64,000 bases of DNA from Streptomyces sp. NBC_01707 (lineage in GTDB: Bacteria > Actinomycetota > Actinomycetes > Streptomycetales > Streptomycetaceae), in the NCBI RefSeq assembly GCF_041438805.1, contig NZ_CP109190.1, forward strand, positions 9,300,001-9,364,000. The letters are read 5' to 3'. The notes beneath the pieces were generated by a model. That model had not been told where the DNA came from, made no database searches, and saw only the letters and a program-made list of their open reading frames with translations. The position numbers and the translations under genes are program-made. Of this stretch, positions 8,326 through 16,686 are shown piece after piece. The number at the start of each line of letters is the position of its first letter. The stretch's first letter is position 1.

Positions 8326-9590
8326 CCGACCAGCTCTCGAACGGCTCCTCCGCCCCCCGTGGCTGCCCCGTCGCGCACGGCGGTGCCGACGACCTCACCC
8401 GGCTGTACGGGCCGGACGCGGCACTCGACCCGCACAGCATCTACGGGCGGCTGCGCAAGGAGCACGGGGCCTTGGCGCCGGTACTCCTTGAGGGCGACAT
8501 CCCGGCCTGGCTGGTCCTCGGCTACCGGGAGAACCGTCGGGTTCTCGACAACCCCCGCCAGTTCAGCCGGGATTCGCGCATCTGGCGGGACTGGAAGGAA
8601 GGACGCGTCGAGGCCACCTCACCGCTCATCCAGATGCTGGGCTGGCGCCCCGACTGCGTGTCCCAGGACGGTGAGCCGCACCGCAGGCTGCGCGGAGCGG
8701 TCACCGACAATCTGCAGAGCATCGCGGGCCGCGGAATCCGCCGCCATGTCACGCACTTCGCGAACAAGCAGATCGACGCGTTCGCCGACGAGGGCAGCGC
8801 CGACCTGGTGGGCGATTACGCCGAGTACCTGCCGATGCTCGTGCTGACCAGGCTGTTCGGTCTCCCGGCGGCCGAGGGGCACAACCTCGCCGTCTCCTGC
8901 GCCCAGGTCATCAAGGGCGGCGAGGGAGCCCTTGCTCACAACGACCGCATCATGGAGATCCTCGGCGAACTCGCCGAGCGCAAGCGCGCCGAGCCGGGCT
9001 CCGACTTCACCACCGGGCTGCTCGGACACGAGGCCGGGCTGGACGACGACGAGATCCTCAGCCATCTGCGCCTGGTGCTGATCACCGCGCACACCACCAC
9101 CAGCAATCTGCTGGCCCGGGTGCTGCAGTTGATCCTCACCGACACCTCCCGGCTCGCGGGGCTGGTGAGCGGACAGCTCAACATCACCACGGTCGTCGAA
9201 GAGGTGATGTGGAACACCCCGCCGCTCGCCGTCCTCCCGGGGCGCTTCGCCACCGCTGACCTCGAACTCGCCGGTCACCACATCAAGGAGGGCGACCTGT
9301 TGGTGCTGGGACTCACCGCAGGCAACCTGGACCCGGAGATCCGTCCCGACACCGAGGTCTCCATCCAGGGCAACCAGTCGCACCTCGCGTTCAGCGGCGG
9401 CGCGCACGAGTGTCCGGGTCAGAACATCGGCCAGGCCATCATCGAGACGGCTGTCGACGTCCTGGTGCACCGGCTGCCGGGACTGCGCCTCGCCGTGCCG
9501 GCCGACGACCTCACCTCGACCGCGTCCACCTGGGAGGCCCGCCTGGACAGTCTCCCGGTCGAGTTCGTGGCACAGACCGCCGCGGTCTGA
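8322..9590 (+). CDS. cvnE: Conservon cytochrome P450 CvnE with non-canonical ExxR and I-helix motifs
   Basis: A 422-residue soluble P450 that begins at ATG 8322 and overlaps the cvnD stop (ATGA). The haem loop FSGGAHECPG is intact, with Cys364 as thiolate ligand. Two elements are abnormal. The ExxR motif of helix K reads EVMW (residues 294-297), so the invariant arginine is Trp297 (TGG at 9210). The I-helix reads TAHTTT at 255-260, without the acidic residue before the conserved Thr that helps activate oxygen. CYP157-type P450s found in conservons of Streptomyces coelicolor are known to lack the ExxR motif, so this protein probably belongs to that group. It may be weakly active or act as a haem-binding regulatory subunit. 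A perfect hairpin follows the gene. Confidence 0.92.
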   Translation: MTDQLSNGSSAPRGCPVAHGGADDLTRLYGPDAALDPHSIYGRLRKEHGALAPVLLEGDIPAWLVLGYRENRRVLDNPRQFSRDSRIWRDWKEGRVEATSPLIQMLGWRPDCVSQDGEPHRRLRGAVTDNLQSIAGRGIRRHVTHFANKQIDAFADEGSADLVGDYAEYLPMLVLTRLFGLPAAEGHNLAVSCAQVIKGGEGALAHNDRIMEILGELAERKRAEPGSDFTTGLLGHEAGLDDDEILSHLRLVLITAHTTTSNLLARVLQLILTDTSRLAGLVSGQLNITTVVEEVMWNTPPLAVLPGRFATADLELAGHHIKEGDLLVLGLTAGNLDPEIRPDTEVSIQGNQSHLAFSGGAHECPGQNIGQAIIETAVDVLVHRLPGLRLAVPADDLTSTASTWEARLDSLPVEFVAQTAAV

Positions 9591-9619
9591 CCAGTACGGA
9601 CCACCGGTATGTGATCCAC

Positions 9620-9653
9620 CTCTGCCCGGCCGGGCGTACCCGGCCGGGCAGAG
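9620..9653. terminator. Bidirectional terminator between cvnE and the terpene synthase
   Basis: Perfect 15-bp stem CTCTGCCCGGCCGGG with the inverted copy around a 4-base CGTA loop. It lies 30 bases after cvnE and 7 bases after the convergent terpene synthase gene, so it can stop transcription from both sides. Confidence 0.85.
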
Positions 9654-9660
9654 CCTTACG

Positions 9661-10692
9661 TCACACCGCGAGCAGGTCGTCCAGCGAACCCTTGCCCGCC
9701 AACTCGGCGGTGGCGGCCGGGCCCTCCTTCGCCGCGGCATACCGGCCCGAGGTCAACGCCCACTCGTAGTTGCCGTTGATCCAGTGCTGGATGGCCTCCA
9801 CTCCCATCCACACCTGGACCCGCTCCTCGGTGTCGAGACCGAGTTCCTCGCACATCTTCGGCACGCGTGCTTCGAGTTCGAGGTACTCCTCGAGGCAGTC
9901 GGTGGTCATCCGGTACGCCTCCGCGGCGGCGTCCTCCCAGCTGCAGCTGCGCTCCCGGTGGAGCACGGCTATCAGGTTGTGGCCGTCCCCGCGGCGCTTC
10001 TCGCGCTCGAAGGAGTGGATGTCGTTCATGAACCCGATGGTGTCCGCGGCCAGATCCCGCATCCTGACCATCAGTTCGTGCGCCTGCACCTGTGGTGGCA
10101 CCTCGAAGCCACGGCTTCGCTCGCCCGCGTCGATGCTGTGGTGGATGCCCACCGTCCGGCGGCGGAACTCCGCGTACTCCTCCAGACCGAGTGTTCCCGC
10201 AAGACCACGGGCCGCCAGGTCCACCTCCTCGGTGTGCGCCACGAGGAACCGCCCCCAGGAGGCGGCAAATCGCGTCCGCCACGTCAGGGACATGCCATCC
10301 GAGAGATGGTCCCAGACCTCGGCCCAGGCCACCGTGATCGGGCACACCACGCGAGGAGCGGTCCCGGCGGGGCGCAGCGGAGTGGCGATCAACTCCCGTG
10401 CGACCTCTGCAATACGGTCCGCACGGTCCGGACTCCCGGAGTCGAACTGGTCATCGAACAGGAACGCCAGAGAGAACCAGTTCATCAGCACGACCATGTC
10501 GTCGGCCGAGGCGTAGGGGTAGGTTCGCGCCGCCGCCTGGGGTAGATCCCAGGACTGATACTCATCGAACCCGGCCTGGCTGCGCACCAGGCCCATCTCC
10601 CACACCCAGCGCAAGTGACGCTCCCGGGCGTACTGGAGATGCTCGCTCACGGGAGTCTTGAAGGGGAGGTCGAATGTGACGTCCTGCGGCAT
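9661..10692 (-). CDS. Class I sesquiterpene synthase
   Basis: A 343-residue terpene cyclase that should ionise farnesyl diphosphate and form a cyclic sesquiterpene. The Asp-rich metal motif is DDQFD at 80-84, the second metal motif is NDIHSFERE (Asn223, Ser227, Glu231) and the C-terminal Arg-Tyr pair is RY at 317-318, so all known catalytic sites are present. The N-terminus (MPQDVTF) and general spacing recall pentalenene synthase and its relatives, but the product cannot be predicted from sequence. Start: ATG 10692, which matches the family N-terminus; the frame extends 37 codons further upstream without family similarity. A canonical P450 gene lies upstream on the same strand with a 665-base gap, a likely tailoring partner. 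The gene converges with the conservon across a shared terminator. Confidence 0.92.
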   Translation of the reverse strand: MPQDVTFDLPFKTPVSEHLQYARERHLRWVWEMGLVRSQAGFDEYQSWDLPQAAARTYPYASADDMVVLMNWFSLAFLFDDQFDSGSPDRADRIAEVARELIATPLRPAGTAPRVVCPITVAWAEVWDHLSDGMSLTWRTRFAASWGRFLVAHTEEVDLAARGLAGTLGLEEYAEFRRRTVGIHHSIDAGERSRGFEVPPQVQAHELMVRMRDLAADTIGFMNDIHSFEREKRRGDGHNLIAVLHRERSCSWEDAAAEAYRMTTDCLEEYLELEARVPKMCEELGLDTEERVQVWMGVEAIQHWINGNYEWALTSGRYAAAKEGPAATAELAGKGSLDDLLAV

Positions 10693-11357
10693 TGCCGTCC
10701 TCTCTTGAGACGATTCACAGGCCCCCGCCCCTGCGAAAGGGCGATCTGAATTGACGCCCACTGACTCGAACTGCACCTTTTGAGCCTGAAGTTGACGACT
10801 CAAGTACGCTTCGAGACTGCCCAGAGCCTAAACGATCTATGCCGTGATCTCTGCAACGCTTGATGCAGGTGTGACTTCGGGCGGGACGCAGCTCAGCACG
10901 CCTCGTCGCAGCTGAAGCAGGATGCCGAGTCCCTACACCATCAAAACCCGGGAGGCCCGTGGACGCGCTCGTCGATGTCATCTGCCGGATCGCCCGTCGA
11001 ACCATCGGCGTGAAAGACCCGAAATCCGCAACATCCGGGACCGGTAGAAAGCAGCCAATACCGCCCCGCCAAGGAAGATCTCGCTGCCTCGAGGCGCAAT
11101 CGTCTGCGTGCTGACGGTCCGGCCGACTTCGATTGCCTGGACAGGCTTGTGAGGCGATCCTCCGGAGCGCTTTGGATGCTCTCAACTTACGGTCGAGGCG
11201 GGCAGTTGGTCGGCACTGCCCGCCTCTTGCCCTCGGCGCTCTGCGCGTGGGCCCCGCCCCGACTCCCTCGTGCGTGTTCTCTGCGGTGGCCTGGATCACG
11301 ATCTGTGGCGAGGAGGGAGAGCCGAGCCGAAGATCTCGAGCGCCGACATGCCCATCG
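10693..11357. other. Spacer between terpene synthase and P450 genes
   Basis: About 665 bases between two genes of the same strand. A minus-strand frame at 10715-11299 (194 codons) is rich in Arg, Ser and Pro and resembles no family I know. The spacer is long enough for a separate promoter for the terpene synthase, so the two genes need not form one transcript. Confidence 0.45.
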
Positions 11358-12836
11358 CTATTTTTCCTGCTGGGACTTCGAAGGCTGCAACGAACGGGCC
11401 TCTTCCGCGCTTGCCCGCGGCATCGATGTTGCTTGCGGGTGGTACGCCATGGTCAGGGTGTCCGGCTTGACGGTGACGACGGCCTGCGTGCGAGGGGGGC
11501 GCGAGGTGAGCGTGAAGCGAGGCCAGGTCTGGAGGATGCTCGCCAGAATGATCTGGAGCTCGGCCCAAGCGAAGTTCTCGCCGATGCACTTGCGGCGTCC
11601 GTCGCCGAAGGCGAGGAACGAACCACGTGCGGCGGGCGCGCGCTCGGCTGTCCAGCGGTCCGGGTCGAACGTGTCGGGGTCAGGAAAGTAGCGTGCGTCG
11701 TGCTGGTGGAGGTAGGGGCTCCACACGACGTCCGCCCCTTCGGGAACGCGATGACCGCCGAGGTCGATGTCACGAACTGCGGTTCGGGTCACCATCCAGG
11801 CCGGCCCGTACTTGCGGATGGCCTCCTGCAGCACCTGTCGGGCGTAGTGGAGTTGAGCGATGTCGTCGTAGCGCAGGGGCCGGTCACCACAGACAGCGGT
11901 GAGTTCGTCGCGCAGGCGCCTCTGTATCCCGTCGTGCTGAGTGATCTCATACAGTGTCCAGGCCAGGGTGGTTCCGGTGGTCTCGATCGCCCCCGTCAAC
12001 AAGGTGATTGCCTCGTCCTGCAGTTGTTGCCGTGTGAGGGGGTCCTCCGCGGTCAGCAGGGTTTTGAAGAGTCCGCCCTGGCCCTTGGTCCGGACTTCGG
12101 CATGCGGGCACCGCTCGGCACCGGTCGAGACCGCGTCGGCTGTGGCCGCCAGGTCCGGGGATCGGTCGGCGTGGTGATCGATGGCCTGGTCGATGAGCGC
12201 GCGTAGCCGTGCCACACGGTCCGCGTGCGCACGGTTGGCGGGCAGCGGGAGGCGAGTTACCCAGGGCGGAAGGATCGTCTGACGGATCGCGCCCTTCATG
12301 ATCTCGGGCATGAGGGTGACGAACTCGCCCTCCAGATGCTCGGGGAGGTCCGCGCCGAACAGGGCGACCAGGAACGCGGAGAGGGCGACCTCGTTCATGT
12401 CCGCGTACACGTCGCGCGGCACGACCGCAGGCCAGGCGCTGACCACGTCCTGGACCTGGTCGATCATGGCGGCGCCGCGGTCGGCGATGTGAGCCTTGTT
12501 GAACATGGGTTGTATCAGGCGCCGGTTGCGTAGATGCGTGTCGCCGTCCGCGACCGTGGCGAGTCCGTCACCGAAGAACATCCGCAGCGCGTCAATGATC
12601 TTGCCGCCCTTCACGAAGTGTGCGGAGTCGGTCACCAGGACCTTGCGGGTCAGCGCAGGGTCGGTGACGACAAATGCGGGTGTGGGCCCGATACGTATGC
12701 GCACGACGCTGCCGTGCTCGCGAAGCGAGGTCATGAATGGCAGCGGCCGCCGGGCGAGCTGGAGGGCATGCCCGATCAGCGGGAGGGAGCCGGGTGCGGT
12801 TGGCGTGGGGGTCGTCGACGAGGCGGGGGCGCTCAT
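11358..12836 (-). CDS. Cytochrome P450, canonical, probably terpene-tailoring
   Basis: A 492-residue P450 with every catalytic element. The Pro-rich start APGSLPLIGHALQL fits a bacterial P450 of the type related to PtlI (CYP183), which oxidises pentalenene. The I-helix reads TGAIETTGTT with the acid-Thr pair in place, helix K has LQEAIRKY (ExxR intact) and the haem loop is FGDGRRKCIG. Start: ATG 12836 with AAGGAG 11 bases upstream is preferred to the longer frame from 12887, which has no ribosome site. The sesquiterpene synthase downstream on the same strand is the natural source of substrate, an inference from position and family. Redox partners are not encoded nearby. Confidence 0.9.
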   Translation of the reverse strand: MSAPASSTTPTPTAPGSLPLIGHALQLARRPLPFMTSLREHGSVVRIRIGPTPAFVVTDPALTRKVLVTDSAHFVKGGKIIDALRMFFGDGLATVADGDTHLRNRRLIQPMFNKAHIADRGAAMIDQVQDVVSAWPAVVPRDVYADMNEVALSAFLVALFGADLPEHLEGEFVTLMPEIMKGAIRQTILPPWVTRLPLPANRAHADRVARLRALIDQAIDHHADRSPDLAATADAVSTGAERCPHAEVRTKGQGGLFKTLLTAEDPLTRQQLQDEAITLLTGAIETTGTTLAWTLYEITQHDGIQRRLRDELTAVCGDRPLRYDDIAQLHYARQVLQEAIRKYGPAWMVTRTAVRDIDLGGHRVPEGADVVWSPYLHQHDARYFPDPDTFDPDRWTAERAPAARGSFLAFGDGRRKCIGENFAWAELQIILASILQTWPRFTLTSRPPRTQAVVTVKPDTLTMAYHPQATSMPRASAEEARSLQPSKSQQEK

Positions 12837-13224
12837 GGGGCGGATCACTCCTTGTGGGGGCATCGGCAACCCCCGGACCATTCCCACGCCGTGATCATGG
12901 AATGCCGTGCGGTGAAGACCTTTGCGTTACGTGCACGGGTCACTCACGGGGGACTGACGGAAATCGTCTCCGGGCGTGCCGGAGCCCTGTGCTGCCCACC
13001 GCGGAACGCGCGAGGGGACCCTTCTCCCACGCTTCCGTCCGCAGCCCGCAACAGGGCCGCGCGGAGGCCGTGTGTGCCCGCAGCCTCCGACAGCCGCCGC
13101 GGCCCCGGCACAGGCTCGGGACCGCCGATCGCCCGACGCCGGTGGCTCGCCGTGTGTGAGCGAGCGGGGCTGAGCCCTGGGCGTGCGGTTGCCCCGGTGT
13201 GGTGGTGGCGGGACTGTGGGACAT
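12837..13224. other. Divergent intergenic region
   Basis: Nearly 390 bases between the minus-strand P450 and the plus-strand hypothetical gene. It must hold the promoter of the P450 gene, and probably one for the 90-residue protein, but I see no confident -10/-35 pair and no coding signal. Confidence 0.4.
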
Positions 13225-13497
13225 ATGGCGAGTCGGTATCACGGCGATGCGTTGCTGGTTGCTGGGCATCTGCAGATCCCTGTACAGGCCGAGCTGATGG
13301 CCGGACCTGGTGCTTGGCGCGGAAGTCTGCGCGGTGTCCCGACGAACCGGATCTTCGACCTGCTCGACAGCGACGAACTCCGGCTGTGCATGCCGAACGG
13401 CCAGGAGCGTCGAGTCCGCCAGGAGCCGGCCAGTCACGCTCACGAGAGTGAGTTCACCATCGTGCCGATCTCGGGCGAGGGCTGCGCGCCGTTCTAG
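13225..13497 (+). CDS. Hypothetical protein, 90 residues
   Basis: A small protein with a pattern of short beta-strands (YHGDALLVAGHLQIPVQAEL, then WRGSLRGV) and later FDLLDSDELRL and FTIVPISGEG, which suggests a compact beta-barrel-like fold similar in size to the DUF4873 group; this is a resemblance, not an identification. No cysteine pairs except one near the C-terminus, no signal peptide. ATG 13225 is the first ATG; GTG 13216 in the same frame is an alternative and neither has a strong ribosome site. Neighbours give no functional hint. Confidence 0.55.
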   Translation: MASRYHGDALLVAGHLQIPVQAELMAGPGAWRGSLRGVPTNRIFDLLDSDELRLCMPNGQERRVRQEPASHAHESEFTIVPISGEGCAPF

Positions 13498-13811
13498 GCG
13501 TTCTCCGGACCCTTTCCCCTTGCCTTGCCGGTGCCCTGTGCCGCTGAATCCTGACCGTTGCCGTTCTCGGAGCATGGCTTTTGACACGGCCATGGCCGTG
13601 CAGCGTCACTGCCATGGCCGAGCGTATTGAGGCGATTCCTCAGAGCGGCCGGGTGTTCGTCTCCGCCGCCTCCAGCCGCCGCACCCGTTCCTTCGTCGCC
13701 GACGCCCTCAGCAGGACTCTCGGTCGTCCGCGGCGGATCCACGGTCGATCGGCCTCCGGACAGGCGGGAAGCCCTTCTGGCGTCCGGTGCGCACTGGCTA
13801 GGCTCGACGGC
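13498..13811. other. Spacer upstream of the LLM pseudogene
   Basis: Just over 300 bases with only accidental open frames. It ends in a likely leaderless promoter at 13799-13804. Confidence 0.4.
13799..13804 (+). promoter_or_regulatory. Candidate -10 box for leaderless transcript of the LLM gene
   Basis: TAGGCT ends 7 bases before the GTG at 13812, the spacing expected if transcription starts at or next to the start codon. No ribosome site precedes that GTG, which supports a leaderless message. The -35 region is not clear. Confidence 0.4.
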
Positions 13812-14674
13812 GTGAAGATCGGAGTCAACGTCCTCAATTTCGGCCCCGGATGCGACCCGGGAGTCCTTCGGAGCTGGGCCCAGACCGTGGAGGACCTGGG
13901 CTTCGACCTGCTGATGGTCTCTGACCACGTCGTCATCACGCCCGACGTCGCCGACGCTATCCGGCACCCTTCTACGAGCCCTTCACCACCCTGTCGTGGC
14001 TGGCCGGCCTCACCACCCGGGTCCGGCTCGGTACGACGGTCCTCATCGCTCCCTACCGGAATCCGCTGCTCACCGCCCGGATGGCGGGCAACCTGCAGGA
14101 GCTGAGCGGCGGCAGACTGGTCCTCGGCGTGGGGGCGGGCTGGGCACGGCAGGAGTTCGCCGCTCTCGGGATCCCGTTCGAGCGCCGAGGACGACTGACC
14201 GACGAGCACCTGCGGGACATGCGCGCAGCGTGGGCGGACACCGCCTCGTACAGCGACCGGAGGATCCCTGTGTGGGTCGGCGGCAACAGCGACGCGGGAC
14301 TGCGCCGGGCCGTGCGGTTCGGAGACGCATGGCATCCGCTGCGCTGCACCCTGCCGTGGCTGCGCGAAGCCGTGGTCAGGATGATTACGTCCGCGCACGA
14401 GCAGCGTCTCCCCGTACCTGCCCTGGCCCCCCGGATCGCTCTCAGACTCACCGAGGCACCGGTCGGCGGACCGAGCCGACTCGCCGGTGTGGGCACGATC
14501 GACCAGATCGTGGATGACCTCGACCAGCTGCGGCTGCTGGGTACCGAGGCCGTCGTCCTCGACCCGTACGACGGCGACCCCCGCGAGACCTGCCACCCGC
14601 AGAAGGCCTGGCAAGCGCTCGACACGGTGGCCACGCACCTCTACTCACCCCGCACCAGAACGGAGCCGACATGA
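13812..14674 (+). pseudogene. LLM-class (F420/flavin-dependent) monooxygenase, frameshifted
   Basis: A luciferase-like monooxygenase of about 287 codons split over two frames. The first part, from GTG 13812, reads VKIGVNVLNFGPG ... VSDHVVITPDV and stays in frame to about 13957. The family sequence YPAPFYEPFTTLSWLAG then continues in another frame, which runs in register to the TGA at 14674. One missing base in the segment GACGCTAT (13953-13960) explains the switch; GACCGCTAT would restore a typical DRYP segment. The rest is well preserved, including GRLVLGVGAGW and the RIPVWVGGNSDAGLRRA loop. The gene is therefore either very recently inactivated or carries a sequencing error. Its stop overlaps the deaminase start (ATGA). 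Confidence 0.8.
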
Positions 14675-15099
14675 TCACACCCGACGACCACACCCTCCTC
14701 AGGCGGGCCATCGCGCTCGCGGCCCAGGCCCGCGCGGCCGGCAACCCACCGTTCGGCTCGCTGCTGACGGGACCGGACGGAACGGTTCTGGCAGAGGAGC
14801 ACAACACGACCCACACCGACCAGGACATCACCGCCCACCCGGAACTGAAGCTGGCGAGATGGGCCGCAAGAGAGCTGGACGCGGCCACAGCGGCGGGAAC
14901 CACGATGTACACGAGCTGCCGGCCGTGCGAGATGTGTGCGGCGGTCATCCGGCAGGCGGGGCTGCAGCGGGTGGTGTTCGCCCTGTCCGACGAACAGCTC
15001 CTGGACATCAGGCCGGGCAGCGGCCGGCCGCCCGTGCCGCAGGACGGTCCCGCGCTGCTCGACGAGGCTCGGGCCGTGGTCGAGGGGTACTACCGATGA
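14671..15099 (+). CDS. Nucleoside/cytidine-deaminase-family protein
   Basis: A 142-residue zinc deaminase fold. The zinc-site motifs are HPEL at 56-59 (usually HAE; here the middle residue is Pro) and PCEMC at 85-89, so His56, Cys86 and Cys89 bind zinc and Glu58 is the proton shuttle. The family includes guanine, cytosine, tRNA-adenosine and pterin-like deaminases, and the substrate cannot be read from this sequence. The start ATG 14671 overlaps the stop of the frameshifted monooxygenase, and its own stop overlaps the start of the next gene (ATGA), so this is a tightly coupled operon. A monooxygenase-deaminase pairing suggests degradation or modification of a nitrogen heterocycle; this is inference from order only. 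Confidence 0.85.
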   Translation: MITPDDHTLLRRAIALAAQARAAGNPPFGSLLTGPDGTVLAEEHNTTHTDQDITAHPELKLARWAARELDAATAAGTTMYTSCRPCEMCAAVIRQAGLQRVVFALSDEQLLDIRPGSGRPPVPQDGPALLDEARAVVEGYYR

Positions 15100-15365
15100 C
15101 CGACCGGCATCGCGGCCGTCTCCGCGCTCTTCCACCTGGTCGCGATGACCGCCGGCCTCCGCAGGAGGAGGTCCGGGTGCTCGACCGCGTCATGGCCGTG
15201 CTCGACGATCTCGGTGTTCCCGTCGTCCGGGACGAGTTGCGCAGCGTGGAGTGGGACGCGGATGTGCAGGCTGGTGCCAGCGGCGAGAAGACTTTCCGTA
15301 TCGGCCGTGTTCTGGGGTTGGACCTCGTGCCCGGATTCGCTCACCGGCAGCGGGTGACACCGTGA
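15096..15365 (+). CDS. Small hypothetical protein, 89 residues, translationally coupled
   Basis: A small protein that starts at ATG 15096 inside the deaminase stop and ends in a TGA that overlaps the GTG start of the SixA gene, so it is joined on both sides by 4-base overlaps. This is the main reason to accept it as real. The first 30 residues are Arg/Pro-rich; the rest reads as an amphipathic helix (VLDRVMAVLDDLGVPVVRDEL) and short strands. No known domain recognised. An alternative is that this is only the linking sequence of the operon and the open frame is fortuitous. Confidence 0.5.
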   Translation: MTDRHRGRLRALPPGRDDRRPPQEEVRVLDRVMAVLDDLGVPVVRDELRSVEWDADVQAGASGEKTFRIGRVLGLDLVPGFAHRQRVTP

Positions 15366-15889
15366 CCTCGGGCGACTTGCGACGCCTGGTGGTGCTGCGG
15401 CATGCCAAATCGGCCTGGCCCGACGGCGTCGCCGACCACGAGCGGCCTCTCGCGCCGCGCGGCCGTCGTGACGCCCCGGCGGCCGGCCGCTGGCTGCGCG
15501 AGACCGGCTGCGTCCCCGACCTCGTCGTGTGCTCCACCGCCGGCCGTACCCGTCAGACGTGGGACCTCGTCTCGGACGAGCTCGACGCCACCACGCCCGT
15601 GACCCACGACGCACGCCTCTACCGGGCTGGCGCCGGGGAGTTGCTCGGTGTCGTACGGGACATCCCGGCCCGTGTACGGACGCTCATGCTGGTCGGGCAC
15701 AACCCCGGCGTGCAGGACCTCGTCCTGATGCTCTCCGGCGAGGCGGACGGCTACGCCCTGGAGCAGACGCGTGCGAAGTTTCCGACGTCCGCGATCGCCG
15801 TGCTGTGCCTGCACGGCCCCTGGCCGGACCTGGAGCCGGGTGCTGCCCGGCTGACCGAGATGGTCGTGCCCCGTGGCGCGAAGCCATGA
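15362..15889 (+). CDS. sixA: SixA-type phosphohistidine phosphatase
   Basis: A 175-residue histidine-phosphatase-superfamily enzyme. LVVLRHAKSAW holds the catalytic His14 with Arg13, HERPLAPRGRRDA follows as in SixA and related phosphatases, and a second catalytic His lies in MLVGHNPGVQ. SixA proteins remove phosphate from histidine, for instance in phosphotransfer domains, and streptomycete homologues are about this size. GTG 15362 overlaps the stop of the previous frame (GTGA). Last gene of the LLM-deaminase operon. What phosphohistidine protein it acts on is not known. Confidence 0.87.
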   Translation: MTSGDLRRLVVLRHAKSAWPDGVADHERPLAPRGRRDAPAAGRWLRETGCVPDLVVCSTAGRTRQTWDLVSDELDATTPVTHDARLYRAGAGELLGVVRDIPARVRTLMLVGHNPGVQDLVLMLSGEADGYALEQTRAKFPTSAIAVLCLHGPWPDLEPGAARLTEMVVPRGAKP

Positions 15890-16386
15890 CGGGGTGGCGC
15901 CGAAGCCCGGAGGTGCGTACGCGCTTCGTCTTGACCGTCTGCACAGGCCGCTGGTCACCCGAATGACGGCGAGCGGACCCGCCTTTTTCATGGGCTGCTC
16001 GAACGTCGTGAACGGGGTGAGGAGGCCAGGCGCAGGGTCGGACGGTTTCGCGAGGGTGAGGGCTGCGACGGGTGGGACGGCAGCGGGTGGTCGGCCGGTG
16101 GTGTGGTTGTGGGGCGCGACGGACAGCGACCGACTTGGCCGGGACGACGCGGGGATTCGGCCGGTGTGCGCGCCGATGCCGCCGTCCGGCATGGCGACCT
16201 GGTCTGGATCATGGTCGTTGCTCTCTGGTGGGGGCCGGTTCCGCCGTGTAACGTCTTTGTCAGATGTCGTGGTTCGCAGTTCCTGCCCGCGCCCTGGCGT
16301 GGGCGTTTTGCTGTGCAGTGCGGGACCAGGACGATCACCTCCGGGTTCGCGCGGTGCGGATCCGATATCGACTGAGAGGCACGAGC
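15890..16386. other. Long leader region upstream of the cold-shock gene
   Basis: Nearly 500 bases without a supportable gene. Cold-shock mRNAs often have long structured leaders, so part of this region may be transcribed leader. Positions 16236-16262 (GTGTAACGTCTTTGTCAGATG-like stretch) are less GC-rich than their surroundings and could be promoter, but no clean consensus is present. Confidence 0.4.
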
Positions 16387-16590
16387 ATGGCCAGCGGAAC
16401 CGTCAAGTGGTTCAACTCCGAAAAGGGTTTCGGCTTCATCTCCCAGGACGGCGGCGGACCGGACGTCTTCGCGCACTACTCCAACATCAACGCAAACGGC
16501 TTCCGTGAGCTCCAGGAAGGCCAGGCCGTGACCTTCGACGTCACCCAGGGCCAGAAGGGCCCGCAGGCCGAGAACATCACGGTCGCCTGA
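16387..16590 (+). CDS. Cold-shock protein
   Basis: A 67-residue single cold-shock domain: [14 protein letters not shown] carries RNP1 (KGFGFI) and DVFAHYS carries RNP2, so it should bind single-stranded RNA or DNA and act as an RNA chaperone. Length and the ending QAENITVA are normal for streptomycete CspA-type proteins. RNP2 has Ala-His-Tyr where VFVHF is commonest, a minor variation. ATG 16387 follows an AGAGGC ribosome-site-like stretch. It is monocistronic: a perfect terminator begins 16 bases after the stop. Confidence 0.95.
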   Translation: MASGTVKWFNSEKGFGFISQDGGGPDVFAHYSNINANGFRELQEGQAVTFDVTQGQKGPQAENITVA

Positions 16591-16606
16591 CGGGCGACCT
16601 GGACAT

Positions 16607-16644
16607 CCCACGGCTCCCGGAGCGCAAGCTCCGGGAGCCGTGGG
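16607..16644 (+). terminator. Terminator of the cold-shock gene
   Basis: Perfect 17-bp stem (16607-16623 and 16628-16644) closed by a GCAA tetraloop; the stem is GC-rich and directly follows the gene. There is no T tract, which is usual for streptomycetes. Confidence 0.9.
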
Positions 16645-16686
16645 CATTCCGCGCCCACCGGGCGGGCCGGGTTCCCACCGACACCG

